From Desulfobacter hydrogenophilus (GTDB lineage Bacteria > Desulfobacterota > Desulfobacteria > Desulfobacterales > Desulfobacteraceae), in contig NZ_CP036313.1 of the NCBI RefSeq assembly GCF_004319545.1, forward strand, positions 4,466,501-4,530,500: 64,000 nucleotides of DNA, written 5' to 3'. Within the stretch, counting starts at the first letter, position 1. Every line of letters begins with the position of its first letter. The translations under genes were made by a program, and so were the position numbers. Positions 63,273 to 64,000 of the stretch are shown piece by piece. The notes beneath the pieces were generated by a model, which worked only from the letters and a program-made list of their open reading frames with translations, searched no databases and had not been told where the DNA came from.

Positions 63273-63432
63273 GGACCGCGGATTAAATAAGTTGGGCAGA
63301 AATAACGCCGAATTTTGGTTCATCTACAAGGCGTATTAAAGGTCGAATAGCAGGCCTATTGGGCCTTTGATGCAACGAAGTAGATGGGCCAAAAGGCAAG
63401 CTATTTCGTTCAAGTTATTTAATCTGCGGTCC
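63273..63432 (-). mobile_element. 160-bp MITE, copy 3 (inverted)
   Basis: GGACCGCGGATTAAATAAGT ... ACTTGAACGAAATAGC reversed, exactly 160 bp, flanked by TTA at 63270-63272 and 63433-63435. Opposite orientation to copies 1 and 2. Confidence 0.87.
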
Positions 63433-63435
63433 TTA

Positions 63436-63627
63436 GCATGCAAAAAGCATTCACGTTGACAACTCAAACGTTAGGATTTACAGGGAAATTCTGGGGGGGA
63501 GTCATTTGCCTGAAAAACGGACCTTGTTTTGGAGGTCGTCTGCTCTTTAGGAAATATTTTTAGCCCGTCAAAATCAGCCTTTTCAATATAGAGTTTCACT
63601 GTGAATTTTGTGACGCCTAAAAAATTC
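63436..63627. other. Intergenic stretch, no gene seen
   Basis: 192 bases between the MITE and the end of the HAD gene. Nothing recognised. Confidence 0.4.
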
Positions 63628-63999
63628 TCAGATTATGATTGATTTTATTTCGTTGAACCTTTCAATCTCAAAATCAGGGTTCATTTCCAGCCTGCTTCCA
63701 AAACCGAACTTGCAAAAAATACTGTTGATCCCAACATTCAGCGCAAGCTGTAAATCGGTATGATGATCGCCGACCATCCAGGTGTTTTCTTTTTTTCCGT
63801 TGAAGCCTTTTTCTCTGGCAACTCGTAACACTTCATAAAAGCCCTCTGGCTCAGGCTTTACGGTAGAAACGTCACCGCCACCCAAGGTTGTAATCAGATA
63901 TTGATTCAGTCCAAAAAAGGCGGTAATTTTGCGACACATATCGCCGGGCTTGTTGGACAAAACTGCCAGAAAATATCCTTTACTCCAGAGAGCCTTTAT
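63628..63999 (-). CDS. HAD-family phosphatase, phosphoglycolate phosphatase-like (5' end outside window)
   Basis: About 123 C-terminal residues; the frame runs off the window edge. Visible motifs are HAD motif II (FLAVLSNKPG), motif III Lys (VKPEPEGF) and motif IV (MVGDHHTDLQLALNVGINSI). The catalytic DxD of motif I lies outside. The spacing fits the Gph/PGP-like subfamily with a cap between motifs I and II. Transcribed toward the MITE. Confidence 0.85.
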   Translation of the reverse strand: MKALWSKGYFLAVLSNKPGDMCRKITAFFGLNQYLITTLGGGDVSTVKPEPEGFYEVLRVAREKGFNGKKENTWMVGDHHTDLQLALNVGINSIFCKFGFGSRLEMNPDFEIERFNEIKSIII

Positions 64000-64000
64000 C

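Overview
The window looks like a chromosome segment of a sulfate-reducing deltaproteobacterium of the Desulfobacteraceae/Desulfobacterales type. The grounds are the anaerobic (cbi-type) cobalamin operon headed by a secreted CbiK chelatase, the abundance of cysteine-rich iron-sulfur redox subunits, a TauE/SafE-like exporter next to a molybdopterin oxidoreductase, a bacterial arginine kinase (known from Desulfotalea) and multi-domain PAS sensor kinases. Genus-level placement is inference; no rRNA is present.

Layout. 1-5.4 kb: the 3' part of katG, a homocysteine S-methyltransferase, a small Cys-rich protein coupled to an arginine kinase, a 1.1 kb non-coding stretch with a terminator, a histidine-kinase relic and a short MITE, then a DUF985 cupin. 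5.5-14.2 kb: a redox operon made of a cytoplasmic molybdopterin enzyme, a four-cluster ferredoxin subunit, a GltD-like flavoprotein, a small protein, a CBS protein, a NuoG-like 2Fe-2S/4Fe-4S subunit, a TauE-like exporter and a membrane protein. Paired palindromes TGCAA-N8-TTGCA lie upstream of its first two genes. 14.4-17.8 kb: membrane protein, histidine kinase and NtrC-type regulator. 17.9-24.6 kb: a MoeA-like protein, a geranylgeranyl-reductase-like flavoprotein with a CFA synthase, a phosphotransferase/P-loop kinase fusion, and two Usp proteins followed by the ruin of a P-type ATPase split by a 160-bp MITE.

25.2-45.9 kb: the cobalamin locus, read on the minus strand from a cobalamin riboswitch with a terminator at 45.6-45.9 kb. 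The order is cbiK, a BtuCDF-like ABC importer, cbiA, cbiC, cbiL, a GATE-domain membrane protein and cbiD, then cobL (cbiET), cobM (cbiF), cbiG, cobJ (cbiH) and cobQ (cbiP). Together these cover most steps from sirohydrochlorin to cobyric acid; no cbiJ reductase is seen. The second half is broken at three gene boundaries (cbiD/cobL, cobM/cbiG, cbiG/cobJ). At each, unrelated genes sit between the two cob genes, and a decayed second copy of the 3' end of the upstream cob gene remains in front of the downstream one. A cobQ fragment also sits directly behind cbiG. This points to past tandem duplication with reciprocal loss, or to repeated insertion with end duplication.

46-64 kb: a large BvgS-like hybrid kinase, a frameshifted DUF4126 gene, YqeY, a methyltransferase, an alpha/beta hydrolase, an efflux cluster (TetR, membrane fusion protein, and an RND pump fused in one frame to its outer-membrane channel), an SLC12-like cation-chloride cotransporter and a truncated HAD phosphatase. 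Three 160-bp MITE copies with 3-bp TTA/TAA target duplications, shorter relatives and a second composite repeat family are scattered through the window. No CRISPR array, rRNA, tRNA or prophage was recognised.
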